From positions 1,415,474 to 1,479,473 of the forward strand of contig NC_088298.1 in NCBI RefSeq assembly GCF_032854445.1: a stretch of 64,000 nt of DNA. Reading direction: 5' to 3'. The stretch's first letter is position 1; the number at the start of each line of letters is the position of its first letter. The notes under the pieces were generated by a model that saw only the letters and a program-made list of their open reading frames with translations, searched no databases and was not told where the DNA came from. This document shows, in pieces, positions 26,158-38,924 of the stretch. The position numbers were made by a program, and so were the translations under genes. The DNA is from Liolophura sinensis (Eukaryota; Mollusca; Polyplacophora; Chitonida; Chitonidae).

Positions 26158-26695
26158 TAGTCAAATTAAAGGCAACGACCACTCTCAAATGAAGAGTGTA
26201 TCAGATCCAAGACCATTAAAAACAGTTCAGGAAAATAGTTGAATTTATTTATTTATTTATTTATTTATTTTTTAGAATTTTTCAAACCGAGTAAAAATGT
26301 GTTAAAAGATCAGATTCTGCGGTGATTTGTTGTTGTATCCCAGGAGGTATCATTTACGTCGCATCTACACTTTTTGCCTGAAATAATTCGTTTCAAGATC
26401 AAATAACCGAATGCATTCATGGATCCATATGTAAATGCATATTGAATGATGAAACGCAGCAGTCTAATGTGCGTTCAGTGACAAAAATCTGATATAACGT
26501 CACTGCTCCCATTGTGGCCAGAAAAGACCACCATAGAATAAAATATTCAGTTGCATTTAATGCAAGGTTTAAACAAATTTAAACAAAAAAAATCAAAAAT
26601 CAAAAATAATTCAAATTATTTTGTGAACAGTTTTTAATGGTCTTTGATCTGACACATACATGATTTTAGTGTTTTCTTTGCCTTTTAGTTGGGTG
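26158..26695. mobile_element. Non-autonomous TIR element, family G
   Basis: The start (atcagatccaagaccattaa) is the inverse of the end (ttaatggtctttgatctgac). With mismatches the inverted ends reach about 65 bp, including ttaaaggcaa. No coding capacity. A related, less complete copy lies at 63530-63935. Confidence 0.65.
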
Positions 26696-26717
26696 AAGAC
26701 CTTAAAAGACGTTTGGA

Positions 26718-26880
26718 CTTTTCCAGTCATACGCGGGAAGGTCTGGCATCAACCTGCGCATGGTCGAGGATTTCCTAGAGCCCTGTTTCCTGTCACCATA
26801 ATGCTGACCACCGTCGTAGGCTATAAGTGAAACAATGCTGAGTACAGCGTAAAATTCCAGTCAAATAAATAAATGAATTA
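26718..26880 (+). mobile_element. SINE family A, 5'-truncated
   Basis: Has gtcatacgcgggaaggtctg, tcaccataatgctgacc and tgagtacagcgtaaaattcc with an aaat tail. Confidence 0.85.
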
Positions 26881-27384
26881 AAGGCTTTGTTTAGCTTATT
26901 AGACGCCTTGGCCTTCGGTCATTGGCGCTGTAAGATCCTTACTCTGTGCACATAGTTGAAATGGTATGTTCTCATACCATCAATATTCATGTCATTGAAT
27001 ACACGTGCTGAAGAAGTGACCTAAGCTGGATGGGAGGTAACTCTCGCGAAGTTGGTTTTAGCCTTGAAATTACGGGTTGTTTCCCCTGCGTTGTCCTAAG
27101 AAAGTAGTAATTGTGCTTTAGATTCCATCTTTAATCTAATTCCATCATCTAATATTTAGCAGTACTTCTTGTGTATTCGTCCGTTTGATCCAATAGATAT
27201 CGAGCTTAATATGTTTTAATGTGAAGGTCCGTTTTTTCTGGTGAATTTTATGCAGAGCAGCCTTTTGGAAAAAATGGTTATTGCCACTAATAGTCTTTTA
27301 ACAGTGGAGGCCAAGGAAACTGGACAGTTGGTTGTCCCAGGCTGGACGGTGTATATATAAGAACAAACTTCGACTGCTTATATA

Positions 27385-28775
27385 TTTTCATGCTACATGA
27401 TTTGACAGCTTATTTACCAGCGTGGTACACGATTTCACAACGTGTATACTAGCATGGTAAACGATTTGACAACTGATATACTAGAATGGTACTTGATTTG
27501 ACAACTTATATACTAGCATGCTACATGATTTGACAACTTATATACTAGCATGGTACATGATTTGACAGCTTATTTACCAGCGTGGTACACGATTTCACAA
27601 CTTGTATACTAGCATGGTACACGATTTGACAACTTATATACTAGCATGGTACACGATGTCACAACTTGTATACTAGCATGGTAAACGATTTGACAACTGA
27701 TATACTAGAATGGTACTTGATTTGACAACTTATATACTAGCATGCTACATGATTTGACAACTTATATACTAGCATGGTACATGATTTGACAGCTTATTTA
27801 CCAGCGTGGTACACGATTTCATTTCACAACTTGTATACTAGGATGGTACACGATTTGACAACTTATATACTAGCATGCTACATGATTTGACAACTTATAT
27901 ACTAGCATGGTACATGATTTGACAGCTTATTTACCAGCGTGGTACACGATTTCATTTCACAACTTGTATGCTAGGATGGTACACGATTTGACAACTTATA
28001 TACTAGCATGCTACATGATTTGACAACTTATATACTAGCATGGTACACGATTTGACAACTTATATACTAGCATGGTACATGATTTGACAGCTTATTTACC
28101 AGCGTGGTACACGATTTCACAACTTGTATACTAGCATGGTACATGATTTGACAACTGATATACTAGAATGGTACTTGACTTGACAACTTATATACTAGCG
28201 TGCTACATGATTTGACAACTTATATACTAGCATGGTACACGATTTGACAACTTATATACTAGCATGGTACACGATTTGACAACTGATATACTAGAATGGT
28301 ACTTGACTTGACAACTTACATACTAGCGTGCTACATGATTTGACAACTTATATACTAGCATGGTACATGATTTGACAACTTATATACTAGCATGGTACAC
28401 GATTTGACAACTTATATAATAACATTCCTCCGGGCTCTTCCCGGTTTCCACCCACCATAATGCTGGCCGCCGTCGTATAAGTGAAATATTCTTGAGTACG
28501 GCGTAAAACACCAATCAAAAAAATAAATATATAATAACATGGTACACGATTTGACAACTTACATAGTAGCACGGTACACGATTTGACAACTTATGTGTTA
28601 GCATGGTGCAAGATTTGACAAGTTATATACTAGCATGGTACACGATTTGACAACTTGCATACTAGCGTGGTACACAGTTTGACAACTAATATACTGGCGT
28701 GGTACACGATTTGACAACTTATATAGTAGCATGGTACACAATTTGACAACTTCTATACTAGCATGGTACACGATT
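27385..28775. repeat. 32-bp minisatellite, about 40 copies, higher-order pattern
   Basis: The unit is tatactagcatggtacacga plus tttgacaactta, 32 bp. Variants (agcatgctacatg, accagcgtggtacacgattt, tagaatggtacttga) recur in the same order, so groups of several units were copied together. Two units carry the same 5-bp gain (gatttcatttcac). A SINE interrupts the array at 28426. Confidence 0.95.
28426..28527 (+). mobile_element. SINE family A inserted in the 32-bp array, with target-site duplication
   Basis: A 5'-truncated copy (cccaccataatgctggccgc, ttcttgagtacggcgtaaaa) is flanked by tatataataacat at 28413-28425 and again at 28528-28540, a 13-bp duplication of array sequence. It is therefore younger than the array. 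Confidence 0.93.
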
Positions 28776-29340
28776 TGAATACTGATTTCACTCAGTCGCC
28801 TAGAACATACCTTGCACCTGTCCAATATCATTGAAAACTGTTGACTGCTTCTCATGCATGATTCCGTCCTATTTTCCGTCCTCAAGGAGAGTTTTACAGA
28901 AAAACGACAATAAAAATTTAAAATGTGTAGATTAAAATTTTCATGAACAAAACTTAATAAGGATGGATGGTAGGAGTCAAACGCGATGGAACTGCAGGCC
29001 TTAGTGTCGTATACATTTGTATCTTTAGCATAAAACGTCTAATTCCTTCGGCCATTCCCTGGTCAGCATCCTCAATAAACCGTATACAGCAAACTAGATA
29101 CTCGTACGGAAGACCACCTGTATATATTTTGGAAATATTGGCTCGAAATAAGACATCATTTTCTACATGATGGTCTACATACGAAACGAGAATCGTCTCA
29201 CAAGGCCCATATGGGTCTGTTTATACCCGAGTTAAAGCCTCGATTTCCGCCTATAATTACCCCAAAATGGCAAAACGGAGATCATTTCAACAGGGAAACG
29301 TGTATGTAACGCAGTGCGGGAGCTCTCTCAAAAGTAAACA

Positions 29341-30065
29341 GTTATATACACACAAAAAACACTCGTGTTGAAATCTAACAGAACAATTTGTGTTGTTTCT
29401 TTTAACACAGAGATGTGTTACTCCAACACAGAAATGTGTTACCCCAACACAGAGATGTGTTACCCCTACACAGAAATGTGCTACCCCAACACAGAAATGT
29501 GTTATCCCAACACAGAGATGTGTTACCTCCAACACAGAAATGTGTTACCCCAACATAGAAATATGTTACCCCAACACAGAAATGTGTTACCTCCAACACA
29601 AACATGTGTTATCCCAACACAGAAATGTCTTACCTCAACACAGAAATGTGTTACCCCTACACAGAAATGTGTTACCTCCAATACAGAGATGTGTTATCCC
29701 AACACAGAAATGTCTTACCCCAACACAGAAATGTGTTACCCCAACACAGAAATATGTTACCTCAACATAGAAATGTGCTACCTCCAACACAAACATGTGT
29801 TACCCCAACACAGAAATGTCTTACTCCAACACAGAAATGTGTTACCCCAACACAGAAATGTGCTACCTCTAACACAAACGTGCTGGCCCAACACAGAAAT
29901 GTGTTACACCGAAACATGTACACATGTTTGCGTCACAAAATAATAAAGCACAAAACAAGACCTGGTGTTGATTTAACAAAAGATAGAGTTGTCTAAATAT
30001 GATACAAGGCATTTGTTAGAAAGAAGTTTGTGTTCATACAACACAAGTGTTTTTGTGTGTATAAC
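29341..30065. mobile_element. TIR element family F, expanded by an internal array
   Basis: The left end gttatatacacacaaaaaac and the right end gtttttgtgtgtataac form about 28-bp inverted ends. Direct gtaaaca copies (29334-29340, 30066-30072) are the target duplication. The inside is mostly a 21-bp array. A short relative lies at 55645-55955. The 7-8 bp duplication would fit hAT-type transposition (inference). Confidence 0.8.
29405..29895. repeat. 21-bp palindromic minisatellite, about 23 copies
   Basis: The unit is aacacagaaatgtgttaccc plus c. aacaca and tgtgtt pair around gaaa, so each unit is a small hairpin. Because 21 is divisible by three, several frames stay open for 100-190 codons; these are not genes. 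Confidence 0.95.
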
Positions 30066-30221
30066 GTAAACAATGTTAAATCATTAAAACATTTTTGGCG
30101 TGACAGGGGGAAACGTATCTATAATGTTTGCTCAACACTTTTCTAAAGTCTTAGAAATTTAACACTTTATATATGACAAAATGGTGGTGTAGTTTAACAC
30201 TAGCTTATGTGAAACACATTG

Positions 30222-30445
30222 ACCCCGGAGCCTCTCACCAATGCGGTCACTGTAAGTTCAAGTCCACCTCATGCTGTCTTCCTCTACGGCCGTATATGGG
30301 AAGGTCTCCAGCAACTTGCGGATTGTCGTGGGTTTGCCCGGGGTTCCGCCCGGTCTCCTCCCACCACAATGATGGCAGCTGTCGTATAAGTGAAATATCC
30401 TTGTATACGGCGTAAAACGCCAATCACATAAATAAATAAACAAAT
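30222..30445 (+). mobile_element. SINE family A, nearly full
   Basis: Head part gcctctcaccaatgcggtca and gttcaagtccacctcatgct, middle and 3' end (ccttgtatacggcgtaaaac) with an A-rich tail. Confidence 0.9.
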
Positions 30446-30637
30446 TGAAAAGAACACGTTTAGGTATTATGTTCTGCAGTATAAACGTTCTAAATGTAGC
30501 ATTATGTTATAATATGTTTAAAACCGTTAAGTGGCGATTTTAAGACGTTTATTAAGATTTCTTAAAAATTTAAGACGTTGACACTTACACTTTGCATTCA
30601 ATAGATTAGAAAGCCATCCCGTGGAACTTAGACGTCC

Positions 30638-30842
30638 TACACTCAAGAAACTAATCTGTTAAATTTAAAAGAGAGCCTGTTGTCTGAGTGTGGCTAGAAT
30701 GTACTCTGTTATTGTAACACAATAACATAATGTCATGTTAGTCTAATAGAATAGCTGTGTTGATCTGACAGAATATATGTGTTATATTTCACAGAATAAT
30801 CTGCTGTAATATCTGAATGCATTCCATAAATACTCAGATAAT
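30638..30842. mobile_element. TIR element family E, copy 1
   Basis: Starts tacactcaagaaactaatct, has gtctgagtgtggctagaatg and ends near gaatgcattcc; the right end is shortened. Confidence 0.7.
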
Positions 30843-30845
30843 AAT

Positions 30846-31483
30846 AATGCGTCACATAATATAATCAAATACATTCCCGTGCAGTTATGTAATTTTTCGT
30901 GCTACACTGCCCATGAAAACTAATCGCGTAGCTAAGATAACCCATCTTGCAAACATTCTGTCTGGACACAAGACAATTCAGTATTGTTCGTCTCGGCGAT
31001 TCATTTGAGGGGAAACAACTCCCAATTTACCTTGGCCTTGGATGTCGGTCAACAATTTCCGGTATATGAACATGAAGTTATCGTGCCTCTTGAACGAAGA
31101 CCGGCTGAAGCTTTATTGACATAAAATAATACTGTCTGAGCATTTTGCTCCCTTTTTCAAAGAGTGCTCTTAAACTAGTTTTGAATGCAAGTATATATAC
31201 ATTTTGCTATATAGGTATGTTTCTTCGTTGCGAACAATCATTTGCAAAAAGCCTGACAAAAACATAGTAATTTGTTGAAACTTTTTACAGTATTAACATG
31301 ATTTGATATCATGGATGTGACACACAACCTGTTTTTTTTTATTTATTGTTTTATTTGTTTATTTATTTGACATTGCATGCTGTATACTCGTGAATAGTCA
31401 CATCTGCCTTTGGGCTGTCAGCTTTATTATCCATTGACGTACAATCGCCAATATCCATAGCCTCATAACTTACCTACATAGAT
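30846..31483. other. Unassigned AT-rich stretch
   Basis: No exon or known repeat seen. Confidence 0.5.
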
Positions 31484-31617
31484 TTATTTATTTACTTACT
31501 TATTTGATTGCCATTTTACGCCTTACTCAAGAATATTTCACTTATACGACGGCGGTCAGCATTATGGTGGGAAGAAACCGGGCAGAACCCGGGGGATTCC
31601 CACGACCATCCGCAGGC
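31484..31617 (-). mobile_element. SINE family A
   Basis: Tail attacttatttgattgcc, then acgccttactcaagaatatt and aacccgggggattcccacga; it stops at ccgcagg. Confidence 0.9.
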
Positions 31618-32513
31618 ATATAGGTTGATATATGTATTTACAATAAAATATTTGCAAACTATAATGCATGTATATCGATCAACACGTTGCTTTGTGGACC
31701 GTTCGAAAATGCATGCCATTGACTGCAAAGTCACTTTCTACTTCATGCATATGTAGTTTTTTTTTATATCACACATGCAGCCCCATTACATTTTACACAC
31801 TCAATAAACAACTTTCACTAACTTTTTCACGTACAAAACTAACGCGTTTTATTTGTAGGAACCATAAGGACGCTTATACCTGGATTTTTAAAAAAATCTT
31901 TTTGTGTTGCTTAAAAATCTGAATGGAGGTATATACAGACACTTTCCAGAGCAACAAAAACACGGTCATTGTTCCCCAAATGTCTTAAAGTCAAACACAC
32001 TCTGACCAAATCACGTGACACGGACACCATGCCTGCTGTAAATCTCGCAAATCCTCGTTCATCACGAGGCAGTCAGTTTTACATCTGTTCTAAATATTTG
32101 AGGGCCGTGAATAAATATTTGAGTTCTCAATCTACAGGGCGACAAAAGCTCTGACGAAAGCATGTGCCTTTTAAACAAAACACTCGAGCGGGGCGGCGCG
32201 ACTCCGAAAATCCCCGGTAATCCCCGAACATCATGTCCGGCAATGCGTTCATTGTTCTGAAAGAAAACAACAAAACCAAAGCAGGTAAAATTACATCACA
32301 GAGGTTGAAGCTGTGTATAAAAGCGCACACAGGAAAATGTATTTCGTTTTCAAACTTAACATGTACACTGTCCTGCACAGCGATGATTCTAATATACCGT
32401 TACTAACTTTGCAAATCTGTGTTACTAAGTATGTTACATGGTTATCGCCCCTACATATACTTCACAATTCATATTGTATTATATTGGTCGAGCGACCATA
32501 CAAACACACACAA
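31618..32513. other. Unassigned stretch
   Basis: A GC-richer patch lies at 32180-32260 (ctcgagcggggcggcgcgac). No exon with convincing splice signals. Confidence 0.45.
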
Positions 32514-32768
32514 AAATAATAATGTGCCAATTTAACAAAAACTTTGTTGTCGGAGTTTTGCAAAAATGTATTTTGTCATTATAACATAATACTGTGTGAT
32601 ATCCAACAAAACATTCTGTTAAATTACTCTATGTATACACTCTTTGTATTGAATTGATAGAATATGTGTGCTATTTTTAACAGAATAATCTGTTGAACAT
32701 CAGTAAAAGAATGCATTCTGGACAACAGACTTTCTGTTACATTTAGCAGACTATTTATGAGAGTGTAT
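32514..32768. mobile_element. TIR element family E, copy 2
   Basis: Has aatttaacaaaaactttgtt at the left and gacaacagactttctgttac, gagagtgta at the right. Diverged. Confidence 0.65.
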
Positions 32769-33525
32769 CACCATTCCGATCAATGATCAGACAAAAACAG
32801 AAACAAAACTCCACGTAAACATTTCACCATCATCGAGTATTTGAACATTTTTAGTAGGTCTTGTGTTAGTAAAACAGAAATCAACTCAAACTATTTCGCT
32901 GAAAGCGTTTGATGTAATTTTACATCCACTGGCCTATATACCTTATAACTGACAAATCATTGTTGTGAAGCTTAACTTGCATGGGCTTTTCATTCTTTTG
33001 GAAGGTTAAGGCGTTTGTTGAGTAGCAAGTACCAAACCTTACAGCTACTAGAGGACTCGATATAATAAAATAAAGAACATTCTAAATACAATATTCACCT
33101 AAGTACAAAAAAAATGTGCGCGTTTATCGTAAATCCCCCCACAGAAGTGTTGAACTATGGGGACTACTTCTTCGTACTACCTATACTCTACACGTGAATG
33201 TTATTTATTTCCCCCAATGGATATCAGCACTAATGCTATCTTTCAGGTCGCTAGAGGCGCCTCGTCGTTGTGGATGGATCGCCATTCCGCCGACGATTGT
33301 TTCACACGCGATTATGTTCCACGGATACTTCGCCCTCTCGCGTGAAGTTGCGTTGACTCCGTGGATCTGACCCTGTTCTGGACAGAAAGGCTAATTTCAT
33401 ACAGCCAGATTTGACCGGATCTTCTGGAAACGGCCGCATGCAGTTCTGATGTTGTCCTTCACCCTGAGTTGTTCACATTGTGGTTATCAAAAGTACTGTC
33501 AAAAATATAATTGGATCATTTTGGC

Positions 33526-33526
<1 letters not shown>
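32769..33526. other. Unassigned; GC-richer patch 33120-33450
   Basis: The patch is free of repeats and has overlapping open frames of 60-84 codons, with CpG-containing stretches (ccattccgccgacgattg). No recognisable protein. It may be regulatory. Confidence 0.35.
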
Positions 33527-33556
<30 letters not shown>

Positions 33557-33561
33557 TTTGT

Positions 33562-33620
<59 letters not shown>

Positions 33621-33766
33621 TTTGTATTTTACGCCATATCCAAGAATATTTGATGCACTTATACGACGGTCAGCATCATGGTGGGAGGAAACGGCATAGG
33701 CCCCGGGGGAAACCCATGACCATCCGCAGGTTACTGTCAGACTTCCACACGTCTGTCCATTTATAA
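33527..33766 (-). mobile_element. SINE family A with an expanded TTTA tail
   Basis: About 98 bp of tttatttatt repeats (33527-33624), with rare tttg, lead into the element (acgccatatccaagaatatt, ccccgggggaaacccatgac). The tail has become a tetranucleotide microsatellite. Confidence 0.92.
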
Positions 33767-33962
33767 AAAGAAAACCTGTTGTCGTAACATGACAATGTGT
33801 TATATTCAACGTATTATCCTGCTAGTCTTGTACAATCTTTATGTTTAGTTAATAGAACATATTTATACATTTAACATTATAATTTGTTGAAATAACAGAA
33901 TATGCATTCTAGCAACACTAATTTTTGCCAATTTTAACCGAAGGCTATGCTTTTGAGAGTAC
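33766..33962. mobile_element. TIR element family E, copy 3 (partial)
   Basis: Internal words tgtgttatattcaacg, tatgtttagttaatagaaca, gaatatgcattctagcaaca and the right end cttttgagagta. It directly abuts a SINE. Confidence 0.6.
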
Positions 33963-34043
33963 CATGCAAACAGTCTTCAGTCTTCATATAGTCGGACAGC
34001 CCTGCATCCAGTTATATTTTAATAAGCTTATTCCTGACATCGG

Positions 34044-34190
34044 GGCCTCCGTGGTCGAGGGGCTTAGCACGCCAGCACAATGATCCATGAATCTCCCCGG
34101 TTTCCTGTCACCATAATGCTGACCGCCATCGTATAAGTGAAATATTGTTGAGTATGGCGTAAAACACCAATCAAAATAAATAAATAAGTA
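34044..34190 (+). mobile_element. SINE family A with internal deletion
   Basis: Head ggggcctccgtggtcgaggg, then the middle is missing and ccccggtttcctgtcaccat joins to the normal 3' end. Confidence 0.88.
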
Positions 34191-34945
34191 TTCTCATTCT
34201 AAGAATTATTTTTTTTATCTTTGTGACGACAGAATACTCCAATTTCACGAAGACTTCAGTCAAAATATGAAATACGATCTTAAAGCTTATTTTTCGGTTT
34301 TACAGAGTAATATTTTGTACACCTCATCAGACTTATCTTAAGCCAAATGTATCCAAATTTCAACTTTTAGTACCAAAAACTGAGTGTTGTGGAAAGGTTT
34401 TAAATTTTGACTGATGTCAGAAATAGCTTCGTGGAATCGGCTCTGTTCTGTGTTGCAATAAAAATTCCATAATTTGTCACAGTTAGTCTGATTATAGCAA
34501 ACAGGTCTGAAGTTCAGACAAATTAAGTCCCCAAATAAGTGTTAAGTCTAAGTCACCTCTATGATCTGAGGACTACGCCGGACAACTGAAAAGTCTGATT
34601 TGTTATCTGAAATGATATAAAGCCTGGAAGCGTGCAAAAATGTTCAGCGTAACAGTTGGTATTAATTCACTGAAAATCGTTGACGAATAGTGGCATACCC
34701 TGGAAATGAATATTTAAGTAAAGTAATAAAGTGGCAGTTGGTATTAGTTCGCTCAAAATTGTTGAGGAATGGTCGCGTGTACTCCGGAGACAAATAAACA
34801 AAGTCAAAAAAAAATTTTTTTTAAATCCAACAAACTAAGAGACAAGCATACAAGCAGGCCAACCATATGTACACTCAACGAAAATACAGTGTGGTCGGTA
34901 ATCACAGTTTACGCTCTTCGTCATGCTAACGGTGGGCACACTCGG
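34191..34945. other. Unassigned AT-rich stretch
   Basis: A weak duplication is visible (gttggtattaattcactgaa at 34653 and gttggtattagttcgctcaa at 34736). Nothing else. Confidence 0.5.
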
Positions 34946-35333
34946 TACTGAGTGAGTGAGTGAATGAGTGAGTGAGTGAGTGAGTGCTAAGCGTTTTACA
35001 TCGTACTTAATAATTTTTCAGTCATATGACGACGAAGGTTTCCATAGAGTGCATGTAATGTGCTTCCTTGTTCCAGGGCGGATTTCCAGCGCTCTTTTAT
35101 CTAGTGCTGCTTCGCTGAGACGCCTTACCGAAGGCAAGTAAGCTGCCTCTCCCGAGCCATTATACTGATACTGGTCAACCAGTCGTTGCACTATCCCCTT
35201 AATGCTGAACAACAAGCAAGGAAACTACAATTTCCTCTTTTAATGTCTGACGTAGGACCCGACTAAGGATTGATTGTGGAGCTACAGCCCCCAGTAACGG
35301 ACGCTCTACCTACTGAGGCTTCGGGGCTGGTGT
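34946..35333 (-). mobile_element. tRNA-derived SINE, family B
   Basis: Begins on + with (gagt)n, then cagtcatatgacgacgaagg, ggcggatttccagcgctctt and ends with the tRNA-like head (ctctacctactgaggcttcg). Confidence 0.88.
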
Positions 35334-35344
35334 TTGTACGAACA

Positions 35345-35606
35345 CATGTGCAACCAAAACATTACTCTGTTAAATCTAATACAAAGTCTGTCGTCAGGGA
35401 TACTATAATGTTTTCTGTTATTACAAAACAATGGTGTGTGATGTTCAACATGATTTCCTGTTAGCCTGATAAAATGGTTATGTTGAATTAATAGACTATG
35501 TGTGTTATATTTATCGGAAAAACCTGCTGCAACAACAGAATACATTTTAGTATCACTCAGATAACAGACTTTCTGTTGAATTTAACAGCTTATTTTTTAG
35601 TATAGA
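35345..35606. mobile_element. TIR element family E, copy 4
   Basis: Left: tactctgttaaatctaatac; right: cagactttctgttgaattta and cttattttttagtatag. Confidence 0.75.
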
Positions 35607-38600
35607 CGCCGCAGGGGATTGAGCCAACGAGGACGCGCGGGTTCTGTTCCTAATGATTTAATAAACTCTTTTACAATACCCGTAATTGGAAGAATATTCT
35701 TCAGGAATTTTAAAATGATTCAAATGATGCCATGTCTTTTTTGTTCTTTTTCATTGGAGAAAACCTATTTCTTTCTTAAAAACATATTAGAATAAAACTT
35801 ATTCAGTTCAAGTGTCTTGTTTGAAACAAGTTTTATTCATTCTTAAGAATAGTTTTAATGAAACTGAGATAATAACTGAATGAATACATATACAGCCTTG
35901 TGCCATTCTGGGGCTTGTCACAGTTTCCTATTTTGTAAAGCTTGTCAATAAAGCTGGATTTGTCTGACCTCTTTATATCAGTATTTCCTTGAAGAATGTC
36001 TGATGTCGAAATAGAGTTTAGGAAAACAATAGTTTGTTTCTGAGCAAAAGGAAAAATGATCGGGGAAACAGCATCTTTTAATATCAAAGTGAACTTGACT
36101 GACAATAATGATATTATATGTTATTGAAAACTAGCTCATGATTTTCCGCGTGAACCCATTGTATTTCGTGGACGTTCTTAAAGTGTAGCACGAAAGATGT
36201 AGGCCGAAAGAGGATTGAACAAAGATTTCAGTCCGAAATCGATGCATAATTTCCGATGATTAATAAAAAAAAATCCTGAATTTATAAACTGTCCAAGGTA
36301 ACGAAGAACAGCTGAAGATGCAAGTAATTTTCCCTTCCCAGACGGATGACACGCAAAGAAAAACGGGATATTGATAAACCTTGGACACGCCAAGGTAAAA
36401 AAACACAGCTAGATGTACATATATTTCTGCCCGTTGCAGCTAGATGACATGCTAAAAAAATAACCAGATATATATATATAAATATATATAGGTTTTTTAT
36501 GGACACGTATAAATCTAACAAAGCATGCAGAGTTCGGATGTTTGCACAAACTAACGTGCACGCGCATTAAGAAAGAGTATAAGGCTGTTTAGGATAAATA
36601 CAAAATCTATACGCACATGATTTTCCATATCCCAGATGGATGGCATTCAAAAAGGATAACACGATATTTAATAATTTTAGACGCGTAAGTGTGACAACGT
36701 CTTACATTGCATTTTCACAAAAACCGTATCCATAAACAAGAATGTTGACGACATTGCTTCAAATACATTGTTGTTGCTGAGCCTAAACCGTTCCAGAAAG
36801 ATTTTCTTGTATTTCGCTACAAAAAAAATCAAAAGAAATACAGAAAGACTTTGACGAATTCACGTGGGTTGTAAGGCGACATCGCATCGTGACGTTTAGA
36901 GAAGCGGATTGCTATCTCCCCGGTGAGGCGTGGCTAAAGCTGGCGGCTTTCGTCGTGATGGCAAATCTGGCGTGGCTTGCACGCGACTGTAAATACTCTA
37001 GCTACCTCCTCGTCTTGAAGAGTGCGCCTAAGTTATCAACCGCTAAAACTCCAGGGTAAATTCCTGGAATGTCCTGGGTTGTCTTTGCGACTAGATACAG
37101 GGGAGGGAAATAATAGGTTGATCCCAAATGATACCTCGATAATCCGCCCTTCCGCTGACTATTGTTTGCGCTAATCCGCAAAAGTTGATCCCTTTTACAA
37201 GGCGGCCATGCGCCGATAATTCGTCAATCCGTTTTATGGGGGATGCACACAAGTCACACGACTGGCTGAAGCGACGGCTGCGTGCCGGGCGCAGATCAAA
37301 GCGGGAAGTATTTCAACGCTATGCGGAACATGGATTTTAAAATTCCGTCATTCCTGAACGGGGACAAAAGAACGTAAAAAAATCAGCCTCTTAATGCGGG
37401 ATTGACGATTTTAATTTTAAGGCAAGGTTCGGAATGTCATTCAAAGAATTTAACGTGAAAATCGCTGACAGACGCTGTCGATGCTTTGTTGGAAAATTGG
37501 CCGAATTCTTTCCGTTACTCCCACTCTGACATCAGCTTTGTTTATAGAACGAAGAGGAAACACAGGCCTTTCTCTTTGAATTTTATACAGGCGTCAGCAG
37601 CTTTCGGGTTTCAGATCTGAGCTTCTTGTAAGAAGGAGACATGAAAGCAAGAGAGAGTAGCTATACAAGCTTCAATATGGCTGTGTGACAAACGTAACGA
37701 AAAAAGTGTGATTAAAATACAACATATATACATCTATGCATCGAAACAGACAATTGTATTCCAGCCGTCCACCAGTAATGACGTTCCAAGTCAATAATTG
37801 CAAGACCAATTCCCTAAAACAACGTATAACACAACCGAAAAAAAAGAATCACAAAATATATAAAGCAAGAAAAAAATGGAATCACGCAGACAACGGTTTT
37901 CAACGATGTCGGAAAGACGCAAGGTATGTTCTAGGGGACTGAGTGAAATCAGTATTCAAATCTTGTACCATGCTAGAATATCAGTTGTTGATAACAAATT
38001 ATGTATGTTAGCTGCGCTTTGATTGCCGCTGTTGGTGTATCCAAGGTGGCGATCTAATTCAACACGATGAACATACAGTCCTTGGACACGTTAGGCGGAC
38101 ACATGAGGCAGACCGCCAGATTGTGGACGCCCTGTCCATATTTACTTACAAGCGAATTATACTCATTGTAAAACTTAAGGAACTTAGAGTAAATGCGTTT
38201 GATGGAATAACCTTGACACACTAGTTTTTGCAGTGATAACTTGTGACAGAAAACACGCAGAATCTAACAGTCACGGTTAATATGTGTTTACTTATAGTTC
38301 AAAGCTATTTTATATATGTGCTGTGTTCAAAATAGTTTTTTTTACATAGTAATAATAATAAAATGAATAATATAATAAATAATAGTAATAAAAATAAATC
38401 ATTATTTCGTAATAATTAGATCTTTCATGCCACATTATATCATCAGATCTGACTGCAGAAAGATTTATTCATTTATGGAGGACATACCAGAAGAAATGAA
38501 TTATTCAGGAACTATTATAGATAACAGATTTTTACAGACAAAGCCCTGAAACCTTCATATAAAGTAAAGGTGCATGTTGAATGCAAAACCGTGAAAGATA

Positions 38601-38924
38601 TGGCCTGTTCGGTTGGTTACATACTGATTCGCATCAGATTATGTTGTGACCAAAGTTTGTATAGATTGAACTCAATTTCTCGCTTTCCTGGAGACGTGAA
38701 GGTGACTTGTTTTTGAGCATCAATCATATTGCATTTATCTTGTTTCTTTATGTATTAAGTAGTAAGCTCTGTCGATATACACTTACGAATTTTTCACGAA
38801 CATGACGTCAGTCGATCAATGTTTGATTGTTTATTCAAGATATTTCAGTTGTCTGATTTATTTATTCGTTTGGTCAGCTCTTAACGTCGTTCTTAATTAA
38901 CTTGTGTTTATTAAGTTGTTTCTT
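35607..38924. other. Long stretch without recognised gene or SINE
   Basis: It contains a diverged ~125-bp repeat at 36328-36692 and a (ta)n at 36466-36490. A CpG-containing, repeat-free patch lies at about 36880-37400 (cgtgccgggcgcagatcaaa). The patch has no convincing coding frame and is a candidate for conserved non-coding sequence. Confidence 0.45.
36328..36692. repeat. Diverged repeat, three copies
   Basis: cccagacggatgacacgc, gttgcagctagatgacatgc and cccagatggatggcattc each open a similar ~70-bp stretch with a run of A, a gata or ata patch, and tggacacgc/tggacacgt/tagacgcgt. Confidence 0.45.

Noticed and set aside
29365-29996. Open frames of 126-192 codons rich in C, Y, N, T, Q
   Set aside because: Products of the 21-bp palindromic array inside a TIR element.
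33116-33370. 84-codon + strand open frame
   Set aside because: Composition and a competing frame do not look coding, and no family was recognised; kept only as a GC-richer patch.
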